From Megalonaias nervosa (Eukaryota > Mollusca > Bivalvia > Unionida > Unionidae): a stretch of DNA of 64,000 nucleotides. A program made the position numbers and the translations under genes. The stretch is from NCBI GenBank assembly GCA_016617855.1, contig JAECUM010001871.1:1-64000 (forward strand), in the 5' to 3' direction. This document shows positions 1 to 10,689 of the stretch, piece by piece. Under the pieces are notes generated by a model, which saw only the letters and a program-made list of their open reading frames with translations, did no database searches and had not been told where the DNA came from. Each line of letters opens with the position of its first letter. The first letter of the stretch is position 1.

Positions 1-735
1 ACTGTTGATTTCATCATTTGAGACAGCAATTATGAACAGAAGAAATGCTAGAGCCGGTCTTGTGACACTGAGGATGTTGTTCCATACCAGTGGACCAGTA
101 TATTGAAAACTCTTTCTAACCAATTCCTTCCAGTAATTTAACAGTATCAAAATTTAAAAAAAAGATCTGTAGGTGATGGATTTATGGATATTATACTTCT
201 CTGATTTACTAATGACTTTATTTGTTAGAAAAATTGCAAAGTGGTCACTTAAACCAATCTTAGAAACCATTACTTCCAGAAGATTTTCTTTTTTATTGCT
301 ATAAATAATGTCTACAAGCATTTTAAAGGTAGATGCTACTCACATGGGTTCATTTACAAGTTGCCCTATACCTAAGAAAGCAATAAAATCTATCCAATTC
401 ACTTTTATTTGATCATTGAGAAGGTCTCTGTTTATCTCACTTAGAATATAAAACTCATTTTCTTGACATGAAATTTTATGTATTTGAAGTTCAAAGTATT
501 CACACTAATCACTATGTGATGATGGGGGTCTCTACACAAAACTAAATGGGGCTCATCTTTTTCTGTATTAATCTGTAGCTAAACAGATTCTATTTACTGT
601 ATTTCTATATCTTCCCTTCTTTTAGAAACAGTACGAGTTTTAATATACATAAGGAGCCCACCTCCACCTGCTTTTCTATCCCTACAATAAGGTTTAACAT
701 AGCCATTCCCCCTGATTTTCTGTAGTATATTGTCG
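1..735 (-). pseudogene. LINE remnant: endonuclease domain joined to ORF2 C-terminus, cut by window edge
   Basis: On the minus strand, broken frames read as a LINE endonuclease. Around 700-600 a stretch gives RKAGGGGLLMYIK. Around 400-235 comes a stretch containing GIGQLVNEP, then LVDIIYSNKKENLLEV, then the catalytic-type SDHF motif (249-235). It continues to YRSF and FDTVK near 175-140. Instead of a reverse transcriptase it then reads SFQYTGP and VWNN (about 110-75). That is the ORF2 C-terminus also found in the LINE at 43.4-44.3 kb. Stops and frameshifts show it is dead. The RT domain is missing, so this is an internally deleted copy or two fused fragments; its 3' end lies beyond the window. 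The family resembles CR1/Jockey-type LINEs, but the exact clade is uncertain. Confidence 0.75.
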
Positions 736-1419
736 TACATTCAGAAATACCATAGTATAACATTTTTTTTTTTGTGGTACCCATCTCTAGTAATCAGCAA
801 AGCAAATAACAGAAAGAAAAAGAAGACCAGTCTTGTTTTAAAAACCAATAAACATTTAACCATGCTAACACAGCATAGAACCAAATATCAGGATTTGAAG
901 AAACCTATTTGCAAATACATGTACATGTAATATGAATAAGGTTCAAGTTACAACAATGATAATGTTCCCCATGGAGCTTTCAACTTTCTGCAGCAATATT
1001 AGATTCCTCAATGAGCAGGGAGTAATTTATCATCATCTTTATTGAAAAGCATGCAGCATGAAAATAGGACACCACATTCCCTCTCAAAAGAAAACACTGG
1101 TGAAAATGTGACATTTAAGTGTTCTATGTAAGCCAGTGTCTCATTTTTGTTTATTTGCTATGTAATGCTTGTGCAGGTGACAAAAAATCTGTCCCTAATG
1201 TTAAAACACAAAACAAATTTCAACACACAGAGCAAAGTAGCAAATCATAAAGTAGTTCTCACAAACACAGAGGCCATAAAAAGTTTGATGTGAAATAGTA
1301 ATAAAGAAAATAAAGTGTCCAGACAAATGAGAAGACACTTCTTTTCTTTGATTATATCACAAAGCAACTGGGCCATAAATGAATAGGTGATTTATGCAAA
1401 GTGGTTTATTAGAATTATG
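736..1419. other. AT-rich stretch with no recognised feature
   Basis: It contains only short spurious ORFs and no repeat I recognise. The 5' part may still belong to the decayed LINE on its left, because a run of T at about 761-772 and low-complexity sequence obscure the boundary. Confidence 0.4.
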
Positions 1420-2735
1420 TTGTTCTGTATATTATAAACAACTGAACCACATTGTCCTATAATATGTTATGAACAACTAAACCACCCTGTCCTGCAAGTT
1501 ATAAACAACTGAACCATGCACCATGTCCTACAAAATGTTATGAAGAACTGAACCATCTTGTCCTATAATATGTTATGAACTGAACCATCTTGCCCTATAA
1601 TGTTATGAACAAACGAACCACTGTCCTATGTTATTAACAACTGAACCACACTATCCTACATGTTATGAACAACTGAACCACAACATCCTATATGTTAAAC
1701 AACTGAACCACACTGTCCTATATGTTATGAGCAACTGAACCACATTGTTCTATAATATTATAAACAACTGAACTACATTGTCTTATAATATGCTATGAAG
1801 AACTAAACCATACTGTCCTATAACACATTAAACAACTGAACCACACTGTCCTATAACATTTTATAAACAACTGAACCACAGTGTCCTATAACATGTTATA
1901 AACAACTGAACCACACTGTCCTATAACATGTTATAAACAACTGAACCACACTGTCCTATAATGTTGAACAACTGAATTACACTGTCCTATATGTTATGAA
2001 CTACTGAACCATACTGTCCTATAACATGCTATAAACAAATGAACCACACTGTCCTATAATGTTGAACAACTGAATTGCACTGTCCTATATGTTATGAACT
2101 ACTGAACCACAATGTCCTATAATATGTTATAAACAACAGAACCACACTGTCCTATAACATTATAAACAACTGAACCACACTGTCCTATAACATGTTATAA
2201 ACAACTGAACCACACTGTCCTATAATGTTGAACAACTGAATTACACTGTCCTATATGTTATGAACTACTGAACCATACTGTCCTATAACATGCTATAAAC
2301 AAATGAACCACACTGTCCTATAATGTTGAACAACTGAATTGCACTGTCCTATATGTTATGAACTACTGAACCACAATGTCCTATAATATGTTATAAACAA
2401 CAGAACCACACTGTCCTATAACATTATAAACAACTGAACCACACTGTCCTATAACATGTTATAAACAACTGAACCACACTGTCCTATAATGTTGAACAAC
2501 TGAATTACACTGTCCTATATGTTATGAACTACTGAACCACAGTGTCCTATAATATGTTATAAGCAACAGAACCACATTGTCCTATAACATCATAAACAAC
2601 TGAACCACACTGTCCTATAATGTTATAAACAACTGAACCACAATGTGCTATAATGTTACAAACAACTGAACCACACAGCCCTATAATGTTACAAACAACT
2701 GAACTACATTGTCATGCATGTTATAAACAAATGAA
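1420..2735. repeat. Minisatellite, about 36-bp unit, with 264-bp higher-order repeat
   Basis: About 36 tandem units of the type AACTGAACCACACTGTCC plus TATAACATGTTATAAAC, length 28-38 bp, with point variants and small deletions. Units at the edges are more diverged than those in the centre. The variant GTTGAACAACTGAATTAC recurs at 1963, 2227 and 2491, exactly 264 bp apart. By eye the two 264-bp blocks (1963-2226 and 2227-2490) are identical, which indicates a recent block duplication inside an older array. Confidence 0.9.
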
Positions 2736-2919
2736 ATGATCACAGTGCTTTAAGAAAGAAGTTAATGAACAGTAATGGAAAAAATGCTGGCAAAACAAAA
2801 TTGGGAAAGTCGATGACAATCATTTCCAGATGTCGGTAACATTTCAAGTTTAAAACCTATTAAAACAAACACAGAAATTTACAATGATTACATATGAATG
2901 GTTCTGATACAATGTCCAT

Positions 2920-3090
2920 CCATTTTTGAAGCCATGGTGGCCCACTGGTCAGCAAACATTTGCTACCAAAAGGCTGCAAATTCAAATCCAACAGCGAATC
3001 AGCCTGGATAAGCTATTATTTTTGGGCAAGTCACTTGACCGCAGTTTTTTGCAAGTGTCTACAAAATGTAATGAGATTTGTGAAATTTTG
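2920..3090 (+). mobile_element. tRNA-derived SINE remnant (family D)
   Basis: An RNA polymerase III type A box, TGGCCCACTGG (2938-2948), is followed about 30 bases later by a B-box-like AATTCAAATCC (about 2979-2989). Downstream comes 'GGGCAAGTCACTTGACC', a body motif of the kind seen in many tRNA-derived invertebrate SINEs. The copy is diverged, no target duplication was found and the right end is uncertain. Overlapping ORFs are spurious. Confidence 0.55.
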
Positions 3091-3848
3091 TTTTGTTTAT
3101 AATTTACACTTTGTTGCTATAATACATAATGCTCAAGATCTTGTATTCTCAACAAGAGTCTTGGAGGTCCAAGCAGGTAGCAAATGTTGGAAGATTGTAG
3201 AAAATGCTGTAGATAAGCTCACTCTTGTTTGACACAGTAGTCATGCAGGACCTAAACCAATGACTACAATAAATACCGAATCAAATAATTATTGAGAATC
3301 ATAATACCTACAGAAGCATAATATAATGAAGATAGTGTAATATACTAAAAAGTGGTATGGTGGACAACATAAAAAATTGTTGATTAATGGTGTTTTCGAA
3401 ATGGAATGAAAACATAAGACTAGGTATCATTTTATTTTCTTCAGGCCATATTAGTTTACACTGGTTTGATTTTGGTCATGGCATCCATATTAGAACTGCA
3501 TTATATCCAGAACTGCATTTATAACGAGGTGCACAATAACCTGGAAGAGTTGTGTAAAAGTATGATCTTTAGGTCCCAAATAGTCCTGTGAGAATTAATA
3601 TACAGTTTACCAGTTAGCTTTTAAATCATGATCACAGAAGGTCATGCGATCTGCTTTCTAACAATTCACTCCCCAGTTGTTCAGACTGTTCCACACATAT
3701 CAGGTTGACTCTTGGGCTTGATCAGTGCCAAGTTCTGCTCCAGCGACATCAATTAACAAAAGGATGAAAAACAGAGTCAGGAAATCTTATTGATCTCTCC
3801 AAAAGAAGACAGTGACCATGCTCTTGGCTACATCACAATTACAATGCA
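3091..3848. other. No recognised feature
   Basis: Unique-looking AT-rich sequence. I see no repeat, RNA gene or credible coding segment. Confidence 0.4.
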
Positions 3849-3850
3849 TA

Positions 3851-4067
3851 CCATCCCTACTTGCTTATAAGAGTAGTCCAACTGCAAATTTTACAGACCT
3901 AGATCTGCCACTGCATAATGTGCTGGTAGATCTGGGTCTGTGCAGTTTGTCAGGAGTAATCAGTAGAACAAACAACACAGACCCTGATCTGCAGGTGCTT
4001 TATGCTATAGCAGATCAGGATCTTAGTTGTTTGCTGTTTGACTCGACTTATAAGCAAGTATGTATGG
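3851..4067 (+). mobile_element. Cloverleaf MITE, copy 1 (intact ends, TA duplication)
   Basis: A 217-bp element flanked by TA on both sides (3849-3850 and 4068-4069). The ends are inverted repeats: left CCATCCCTACTTGCTTATAA, right ending TTATAAGCAAGTATGTATGG. Inside are two successive hairpins. The first pairs CAGACCTAGATCTGCCA with TGGTAGATCTGGGTCTG around 3893-3944. The second pairs ACAGACCCTGATCTGC with GCAGATCAGGATC around 3978-4024. They are separated by AGGAGTAATCAGTAGAACAA. The TA duplication and terminal repeats suggest mobilisation by a Tc1/mariner/pogo-type transposase. There is no coding capacity; an ORF running through it is spurious. Confidence 0.85.
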
Positions 4068-4603
4068 TATGTTGGCTTGGCATATTCATCAATTTCAGTT
4101 TAGATACAACTGTAACTCAGTTAATTATTAACCAAATTCACAACCATTTGCTTTCAGAAATTCAGCTTGTCATTCTGCATTATCTAATGAAACAATGAGT
4201 TTACTTACCATTAAAAAATATTATCATCGATCATGCTGCATTTGTTTTTGCCGACTAAGGCAGCAGTCATTTGCCATGTGTGCCAACTAAGGCACCAGTC
4301 ATTTGGCAGAATGCATTCATGAGATGATGACTGCTTGATTCATGGGATGATTTTGCTTGTGGTAAAGTGTCATACATTAACAGCAGATAATATGCAGTAC
4401 ATTAGTGCTGTACTAGTACTAGTAATTATAATTTCCACTCCTAGATACACTAGTACCACTGATTCTTCAAAATGGCAATGTCAAAGAGTACCCATATTGC
4501 TAAATACAATAAAAAGTCTTTTGGTGAAATCTTCATGTCAATATGATTTCTTGTTTATGAGTAGCAACATGATTTCAAAATGGCTGCCATGGTGACCTTA
4601 ATG

Positions 4604-4926
4604 TGTGTGTGTGTGTGATTTTGATTTTTAACGTAGCTTTTAACAATTTTTCAGTCATATCGCTACGATGTCTGCAGTGTGGCAGTTTAAAGTGATGTCT
4701 AGCACTGGGGCATCATGCCACAGACATGTAGCATGATGTCCCACCCAGTCACATTATCCTGACACCAGGTCGACCAGTCCTAACACTAACTTCTTAATGC
4801 TGAGCGCCAAGCGAGGCAGCTGTTAGTACCATTTTTGCAAGTCTTTGGTATGACTTGGCTGGAGATTGAACCCACGACCTCCTGCATCCGAGGCGGATGC
4901 TCTAACCACTAGGCCACCGGAGCAGT
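4604..4926 (-). mobile_element. tRNA-derived SINE family A, copy 1, with 12-bp target duplication
   Basis: On the minus strand the head carries an A box TGGCCTAGTGG (4916-4906) and a B box GGTTCAATCTCC (4872-4861), as in a tRNA. A body of about 240 bp follows, and the element ends in a (CA)n tail (seen as TGTGTG at 4602-4617). A perfect duplication GTGACCTTAATG flanks it at 4592-4603 and 4927-4938. That marks LINE-type target-primed insertion and fixes the boundaries. The host sequence is a composite-repeat monomer that resumes after the duplication. Confidence 0.9.
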
Positions 4927-5029
4927 GTGACCTTAATGAATGTTAGATTAGCACCATTTTCATTCAGGACCATCCAGACACCATAAAAAGACTTCTGGTG
5001 AAACTTTTCATGTCAATATGACTCTCAGA

Positions 5030-5285
5030 TCCCTGTGGCAAAGTGGCCTAAGACACTATCCATTACAGATCACTGACATCTCACCTCTGTCCACATGAAC
5101 TCTAGTCTTAGAAATGACCAACATGGGTATGTAACAAAGCTTGCCAGTAGCTTCCCATGGATCAGTGGTGTCTTCCTAGGGTTTTCCTGGGCTCTTCCTA
5201 CACCAGATTTACTGTCCGCCATTTAAAACCTATCATGTGTTGAAAAATGGCATTAATTAAAGCCATACCAACCATCCAACCAACC
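5030..5285 (+). mobile_element. tRNA-derived SINE family B, diverged copy
   Basis: Matches the family B copies at 9.9 and 55.7 kb. It shows an A-box-like TGGCAAAGTGG, then 'GATCACTGACATCTCACCTC' and a degenerate B box (TGAACTCTAGTC). The body has 'AAGCTTGCCAGTAGCTTCC' and the 3' part 'TAAAACCTATCATGTGTTGA'. It ends near an ACCAACCATCCAACCAACC tail. No clear target duplication was found, consistent with greater age. It interrupts composite array A. Confidence 0.75.
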
Positions 5286-5590
5286 AACATCAAATATCTG
5301 GTGAATGTAAAGATAACCCACCACTGAAGATTAGCAATAACAGGAATTTAAAGATGGCTGCTGTGGTGGCCATATTATAACCCAGATCTGAGCACTATTT
5401 CCATTTAAGACCAACCAGACATTATAAACAGACTTTTAGTGAAAACCTCATGCTGAAATGACCATCCATTTAAATGGAGGAGCAACAGGAAGAAGCAATA
5501 AATCTGTGGTAATGAACCGATGTTATGTCAAATGATGGATGACAGACAACAGGCCATCCCATAGCCCTACTATAGTCAAAGACCTTGTTA

Positions 5591-6767
5591 TTACTCCCAC
5601 ACCTTTATTCCTCATGGATGGAAACCATTTGGTATTTCAGTTCTGTATTGTTAAATTTTTCAGCCTGGTTTAACCATCAAAACAAAATACCTTCCATGAA
5701 AGTCATTATCTCCTTCTATGCTGTAAGTCTTCAGAAAAACTTGCACATCATTTAGCAGAATTTATTTTCCAAATGATCTCACATCTGCTCAAACAATAGA
5801 GATCAATTACAGATAGGATAGTGTACATTAGTGCAACTCTAATAATAAAGCCAGGTTCCACGTCATGGGGACAAGATTTCCCGATTTCATCAAACTGTAA
5901 TGCTGCCATCAAGATATTCAACAGGCACTACTGAGACAGATACTGTACCTACTGACAAGAAAAAGACTTGCAAACTCTGGCAGATTAATAGAGTTCTCGA
6001 AAAGAACCATAATCAGATATTCTGCAGTAGCAATTTGGTTTAATAACATGCATCCTCCACTGCCACCCACCCCCTCTTAATTCTATCTCTGAAACTTTAA
6101 TGGATACATAATTCCATTTGTCTTTCACATAATTTAAAGTTATTATATCACTATGGAATTAACCAAAATACTTCAACTCGAACAATGTCATCTTTTAATG
6201 TTGTAGAAAAGTAGTCAGAAATATTCATGTCATAATCAATTTAATGTCCATTTTCTTTTACAAAGAAATGCTTTCCTGAAACAAGTGACTTTTCTTCATG
6301 AAAAGTGTCTTTTTCATGAAGGAACATTTTTACAAAATATTGATCTTTGACAGTAATTGTTTTCAGGTAAACAAATCATAATACCTAGCCTAAATAAGCC
6401 AAAAATGAAGTGATTTTTGATGAGTTCTCCTCCTTCTCAAAAAAGTCACTGATGTTCATGAAAATGGTTGCATTTTTTAAAGAAAACAATCACCAACTTT
6501 TATTTAAGATTTGCATCAACGAGGAAAGGCTGAAACAGGTTTGAATTGGCATGTAATGGTACTCTTTGGTCAAGAAAGACAAAAAAAGTACCTTTTCATG
6601 AAGATCTTTATCAGAGAAACTTTATATGTAATAAATACATTTTAATAATTCATGAAGACTACTATGAAAAAACAAGTTACTCCTTTTGTATGGATGGTAA
6701 AAAGCAAGCATTTAACCCTGAATTGTGCTCCCTTAATGCAAAGTTTTAATCTTCATTTGGGTGGTGT
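5591..6767. other. No gene seen; several TTCATGAA palindromes
   Basis: AT-rich sequence. Between about 6285 and 6660 the palindrome TTCATGAA or close variants occurs repeatedly inside poorly aligned 60-80 bp blocks, which suggests a very old tandem repeat. No coding or RNA feature is recognised. Confidence 0.35.
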
Positions 6768-7135
6768 CACTGTGTGTGTGTTTGTGTGATTTGGATTTTA
6801 ACGTAGCTTTAAACATTTTTCAGTCATATTGCTACAATTCCTACAGTGTGGAAGTTTATGGTGATGTCTAGCACTGGGCATCATGCCACACTCATGTAGC
6901 ATCATGTCCCACCCAATCACATTATCCAGATACTAGGCTGACCAGTCCCAACACTAACCTCCCAATGGTGAACACCTAGTGAGGCAGCTGACAGTCCCAA
7001 CACTAACCTCCCAATGGTGAACACCTAGTGAGGCAGCTGACAACATCATTTTAATAACTCTCTGGTACAACTCAACCTGGGTTTGAACCCTACTGATCTC
7101 CCACATCTGAGCCAGATGCTCTAACCATTTAGTAG
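6768..7135 (-). mobile_element. SINE family A, copy 2, with internal 49-bp duplication
   Basis: Same body as the copy at 4.6-4.9 kb, in the same orientation, with the (CA)n-type tail at 6771-6787 and a degenerate tRNA-like head near 7080-7130. A segment of the body is exactly duplicated: 6943-6991 and 6992-7040 read the same (CAGTCCCAACACTAACC through AGGCAGCTGA). This explains the extra length. Target duplications are not clear; GTGTCA occurs near both ends. Confidence 0.8.
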
Positions 7136-7225
7136 TGTCATTTTACATCCTTGGGAGCAGCTATGTCATAAGATTCAGATCCAAAAACAGGTCATCAATA
7201 TTCTCTAGATATTTTTATCAGTGTA

Positions 7226-7431
7226 CTGTATGTAATCACTTATTAGTCTAGTCAAACAGCAAAAACAAAGATCCTGATATGCCATAGCATAATGTGCATG
7301 CAAATCAGGGTCTATGCTGTTTGTTCTACTGATTATTCCTAAAAAAAACTGTAGAGACCCAGGTCTGCTGGTACATTAAGTGACGGCAGATCTGGGTCTG
7401 TGCAGTTTGACTGATAATCAAGTATATACAG
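7226..7431 (-). mobile_element. Cloverleaf MITE, copy 2 (reverse orientation, TA duplication)
   Basis: 206 bp flanked by TA at 7224-7225 and 7432-7433. Ends: left CTGTATGTAATCACTTATTA, right ending ATAATCAAGTATATACAG. The internal hairpins are in the reverse order relative to copy 1: the 'AGATCCTGATATGCC' hairpin first, the 'GAGACCCAGGTCTGC' hairpin second, and the spacer reads TTGTTCTACTGATTATTCCT. Confidence 0.85.
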
Positions 7432-7433
7432 TA

Positions 7434-8300
7434 AATGGTTCCTACGTGAAAACTGGAGTTGAATAAATGGTTATAACAATTTTAAAAATGTTGGCACCAT
7501 AGATTTATCTTCAATATAACACAGACCACCAATTTACAGACTACCTTAAATTTCTATTTTCAATTGCTCTTACTGTGACATTCTTAATTTTAAAAATCCA
7601 GGGTATGATAAATGAGCTGAGTAGTTTCTGGAACTCTTCAGTGTAATCACAGAAATAGCAGCTCCCAGTAAAATTGACAACATCCACTGAACAATCAAAA
7701 CATTTTAAAGTCACCTAATTGTGGAATCTGGGAAATAGTACTGTACCATATTTTACTTCTGCAAATACTAATTTAAATGTCTATTGTATCAATATATCTT
7801 TATTACCCATTTAACTAGTGAGAAATATATATCATTAAAAAAATTTAAATAAGGCTAAAAACTTCACATTATGTTTTCTCCCTTAAAAAATAAAAATAAA
7901 AATATAGCATTTTTAAAAATGACTCACCAATATATTCAAAATAATATATTAGTTCATATATGTGAATATTGTTTTTAAAAAAATGCATGTTTCATTAAAA
8001 AAAATCATACCTTTTTCATATAGGTAAAGTTTGCCTAAAAAGACTGCAATTTCTAAATAGAACATAACTTTACAAAAACATGCCCTAAGTTCATGCCAAG
8101 ATTGTTTTCAGTGAAAAATGTACAATCTTTACAAAAGATGACTGCACAAAAAGATACTAAGATTCATGAAAATGTGTGATTTCTTTCACAAACAAAGATG
8201 TCTCTTTATAACTACATTTTTCACAAAAAATCCCACATATAATATCTGTTCAGCCAAAGTAGAAACTATATATGTGAAAAAGTCATTTCTTTATACTTAT
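7434..8300. other. AT-rich stretch with no recognised feature
   Basis: Long A/T runs and short inverted motifs such as TTTCATGAAAA. It may hold a very old decayed repeat related to 6.2-6.7 kb. No genes. Confidence 0.35.
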
Positions 8301-8301
8301 A

Positions 8302-8515
8302 CCATATATGCTCACTCATAAGTCTAGTCCAACTACAAACTACACAGATCCAGATGTGCATAATGTGTCAGGATATCTGGGTCTGTGCCATTTATTGGGA
8401 GTAATCAGTGGAACAAACAACATATACCCTGGTCTGCAGGTGCATTATGCTATGGCAAATCAGGATCTTTGTTGTTTGTAGTTGACTCAATTTATAAGAA
8501 AGTAACTATATACAG
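8302..8515 (+). mobile_element. Cloverleaf MITE, copy 3 (TA duplication)
   Basis: 214 bp between TA at 8300-8301 and 8516-8517. The left end is CCATATATGCTCACTCATAA; the right end is TTATAAGAAAGTAACTATATACAG, slightly expanded. Both hairpins and the GGAGTAATCAGTGGAACAA spacer are present in copy-1 order. Confidence 0.85.
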
Positions 8516-8517
8516 TA

Positions 8518-9884
8518 TGATATTTCTGTCAAATTTGGTTAAATTCTATTAAGTGGATCTTTTCAAGAAGTTGTAAACAGCAATTCTGAACTGACCATGT
8601 ACAATGGATGATGCACTATGCAATATGGATGACAAATGAAACTCATGGACCATACCAATAAAGATCACTTGGCTATCTGGCTAAGATCAGGTAAAATACA
8701 TCTACCAGGTAGTTACCAAAATCTAAATAAGGAAGAAACTGTTATTTGTGCAAGTTTAACTGTCGTAAGTGTGCTGAATTTACATTATAATCACAGAAAT
8801 TTGTGATGGAAAAATCTGATGATCTACAGTGTATCAACTCACCCTTGCAAAGTTCTTTCCATGAAGGAAAAGGCTTCCAATTATGATCCCTCAAAGATAT
8901 AACAGGTTATTCCAAAATCTGTGCACAAGTATTCAGGTATGATTTCTATTAAAAGTATCTCTTTTCAAATATAACAGAGTTAGTTTTTATCAACAAGATT
9001 TCTTTCAAAACTCTGTCAACATTTAGTAACTAGATATTCAAATATGCTGATGAAAGCAGAATGAAGTTTGCACAGTTTCAAAAAGTCACCAAAACCATAT
9101 GTTACTTGACATCCATGAATGCATACACATAACCTAAATACCTTACCAAACAGATGACTGTATCTATTGATATAGTAGTACTGTTCAAACTGTATTCGCT
9201 AAGGACACTCCGCATTTCTGAAGCAAGCTGCTTGATGGAGGTCTATTGATCAGCAAAATCTTGCCTAATATAGCAAGAGCATCCTGATTGGGTAACCACT
9301 GCTTTTTTTGTGGTAGGAAATAGTAAATCTCAAACCCAAAGTTCTGTCATTCTCAAAATCCTGTCACAGGAAAGTGCCGCAAACTGATCCGCAGTCAATA
9401 CAGCTGATATAACTGGCCTCAAGCTTCTTTTGAATGTCATTAATTTAATTAATCAAATAATAAACACAACACTGACAATCTATTGAGCCAAAAAATGAAT
9501 AATTCAGTCCTACCCTTTTAATGCCACTAAACTGGTTAATCAGATAATAAATCCAATAATGAAAATATCTCTTGTGTTCTGAAGTTTATATGCCTTCATC
9601 CATCCAGATGCTCTCTTGTCAAGATTTTATAAAACTTTTAAAACAGTTTAAAAGAAGTCATTAGCTTCTGTGCTGTTTTTATTAATGCCTACAGATCAAC
9701 AGGATTCCTAAAGACTGCATTATGACTGCATGCTAGTGTACTGTCTTTAAACTTTGGTCCAAAAGAAGTCAGTTTATAAGAACAAGTCAACTGATGTCTC
9801 AGTAACTTTGATATCGCATGTTATTCTTAATGGACTGCAGCACAATCATTTGCAAAAATGTAAACAGCTAATTTTTCCATATGC
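8518..9884. other. No recognised feature
   Basis: AT-rich sequence without a convincing gene, RNA or repeat. ATTAATC/AATAATAAA motifs recur at 9435-9565, possibly as an old duplication. Confidence 0.35.
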
Positions 9885-9908
9885 TCTCTCTCTCTCTCTC
9901 TCTCTCTC
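9885..9908. repeat. (CT)n microsatellite
   Basis: A run of CT dinucleotides. Its right end forms part of the target site of the adjacent SINE. Confidence 0.9.
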
Positions 9909-9918
9909 ATATGGCTGA

Positions 9919-10176
9919 TTGTTGTTGTTGTTGTTGCTGTAGGGTTTACTGCCATTTTTCAGCATAAGATAGGCTATACATGGCAGCCAGTACAAATGGT
10001 TGAGAAAGAACCCGCGAAAACCCCAGAAAGAACCACCGACCCACAAGAAGCTACTGGCAAGCTTTCTCACATACCCACACTGGCTGAGCCCAAGACTCGA
10101 ACCCACGTAGATAGAGGTGAGATGGCAGTGATCCGTAACAGTGAGCACTTTAGACCACTCGGCCACTCAGGGCCCC
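9919..10176 (-). mobile_element. tRNA-derived SINE family B, best copy, 13-bp target duplication
   Basis: Minus strand: the head holds A box TGGCCGAGTGG and B box GGTTCGAGTC, about 60 bases apart. That spacing suits a tRNA of the Leu/Ser type with a long variable arm. The body contains 'GCTTGCCAGTAGCTTC' and 'GGCTGCCATGTATAGCC', and the tail is (CAA)n (seen as TTGTTGTTG at 9919-9936). The duplication CTCATATGGCTGA is perfect at 9906-9918 and 10177-10189. Head, body and target site are well preserved, so this is a relatively young insertion. The two overlapping ORFs of about 100 codons are by-products of the SINE. Confidence 0.93.
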
Positions 10177-10495
10177 CTCATATGGCTGAAAGTTATTACA
10201 TGACTTTTTTCAAAAATTATTTCCAATACATAGGTAGCAGTGGGTTGGGGATCCATCCCTCCACCTTTGTAACCTCACAGTTCATTGTAAGTGCTCACTG
10301 ATTTTATTATAGAGGTTTAGTACATTGCATTATATTCTAATTCCAAATTCCATTACAAAATTTAATGGCTACTTTAGAGAAAGTGAGAGAGAGAGAGTGA
10401 AAAAGAAAAAAAGCATTAGTATATTTATTGTTATCATTTTCTACATGTACACATATAGACACATACAATTATACATACACAAACATATGTACCCC

Positions 10496-10497
<2 letters not shown>

Positions 10498-10545
<48 letters not shown>
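10498..10545. repeat. (AT)n microsatellite
   Basis: An uninterrupted TA dinucleotide tract followed by GCACACACACACA. Two spurious ORFs encoding Tyr-Ile runs cross it. Confidence 0.95.
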
Positions 10546-10552
<7 letters not shown>

Positions 10553-10689
10553 CACACAATACACCCATGCATGTTACTTGTTACTACTAGAGTCAACATT
10601 TACTTATAACAAATTCTATACAGTAATTATTGTCTTTATTCATTTGACAATATTTACATACTGTCATCTTGTAAATAATTATTTTCTCT

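Larger units (their letters stand above)
4455..5590 (+). mobile_element. Helitron-like composite repeat array A, split by two SINEs
   Basis: Diverged units of about 130-150 bp share the order: ATGACCATCCATTTAAG, AGTAGCAACAAGATTTTCAA, GATGGCTGCCATGGTGGCC, ATATTGGATGTCAGATTAGC, ACCATTTTCATTTAGGACCA, then 'AGAAGTCTTTTGGTGAAAAC'. Unit sequence is visible at 4465-4603, 4927-5030 and 5290-5500. A tail with GATGGATGACAGACAACAGGCCATCCCAT follows (5530-5565). SINEs at 4604-4926 and about 5030-5285 interrupt it, so this array predates both insertions. Family assignment to 'pearl'/Helitron-like elements is inferred from architecture. Confidence 0.65.

Noticed and set aside
4861..4916. Functional tRNA gene on the minus strand
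   Set aside because: A and B boxes are present, but the sequence does not fold as a full tRNA, continues into a SINE body and is flanked by a target duplication.
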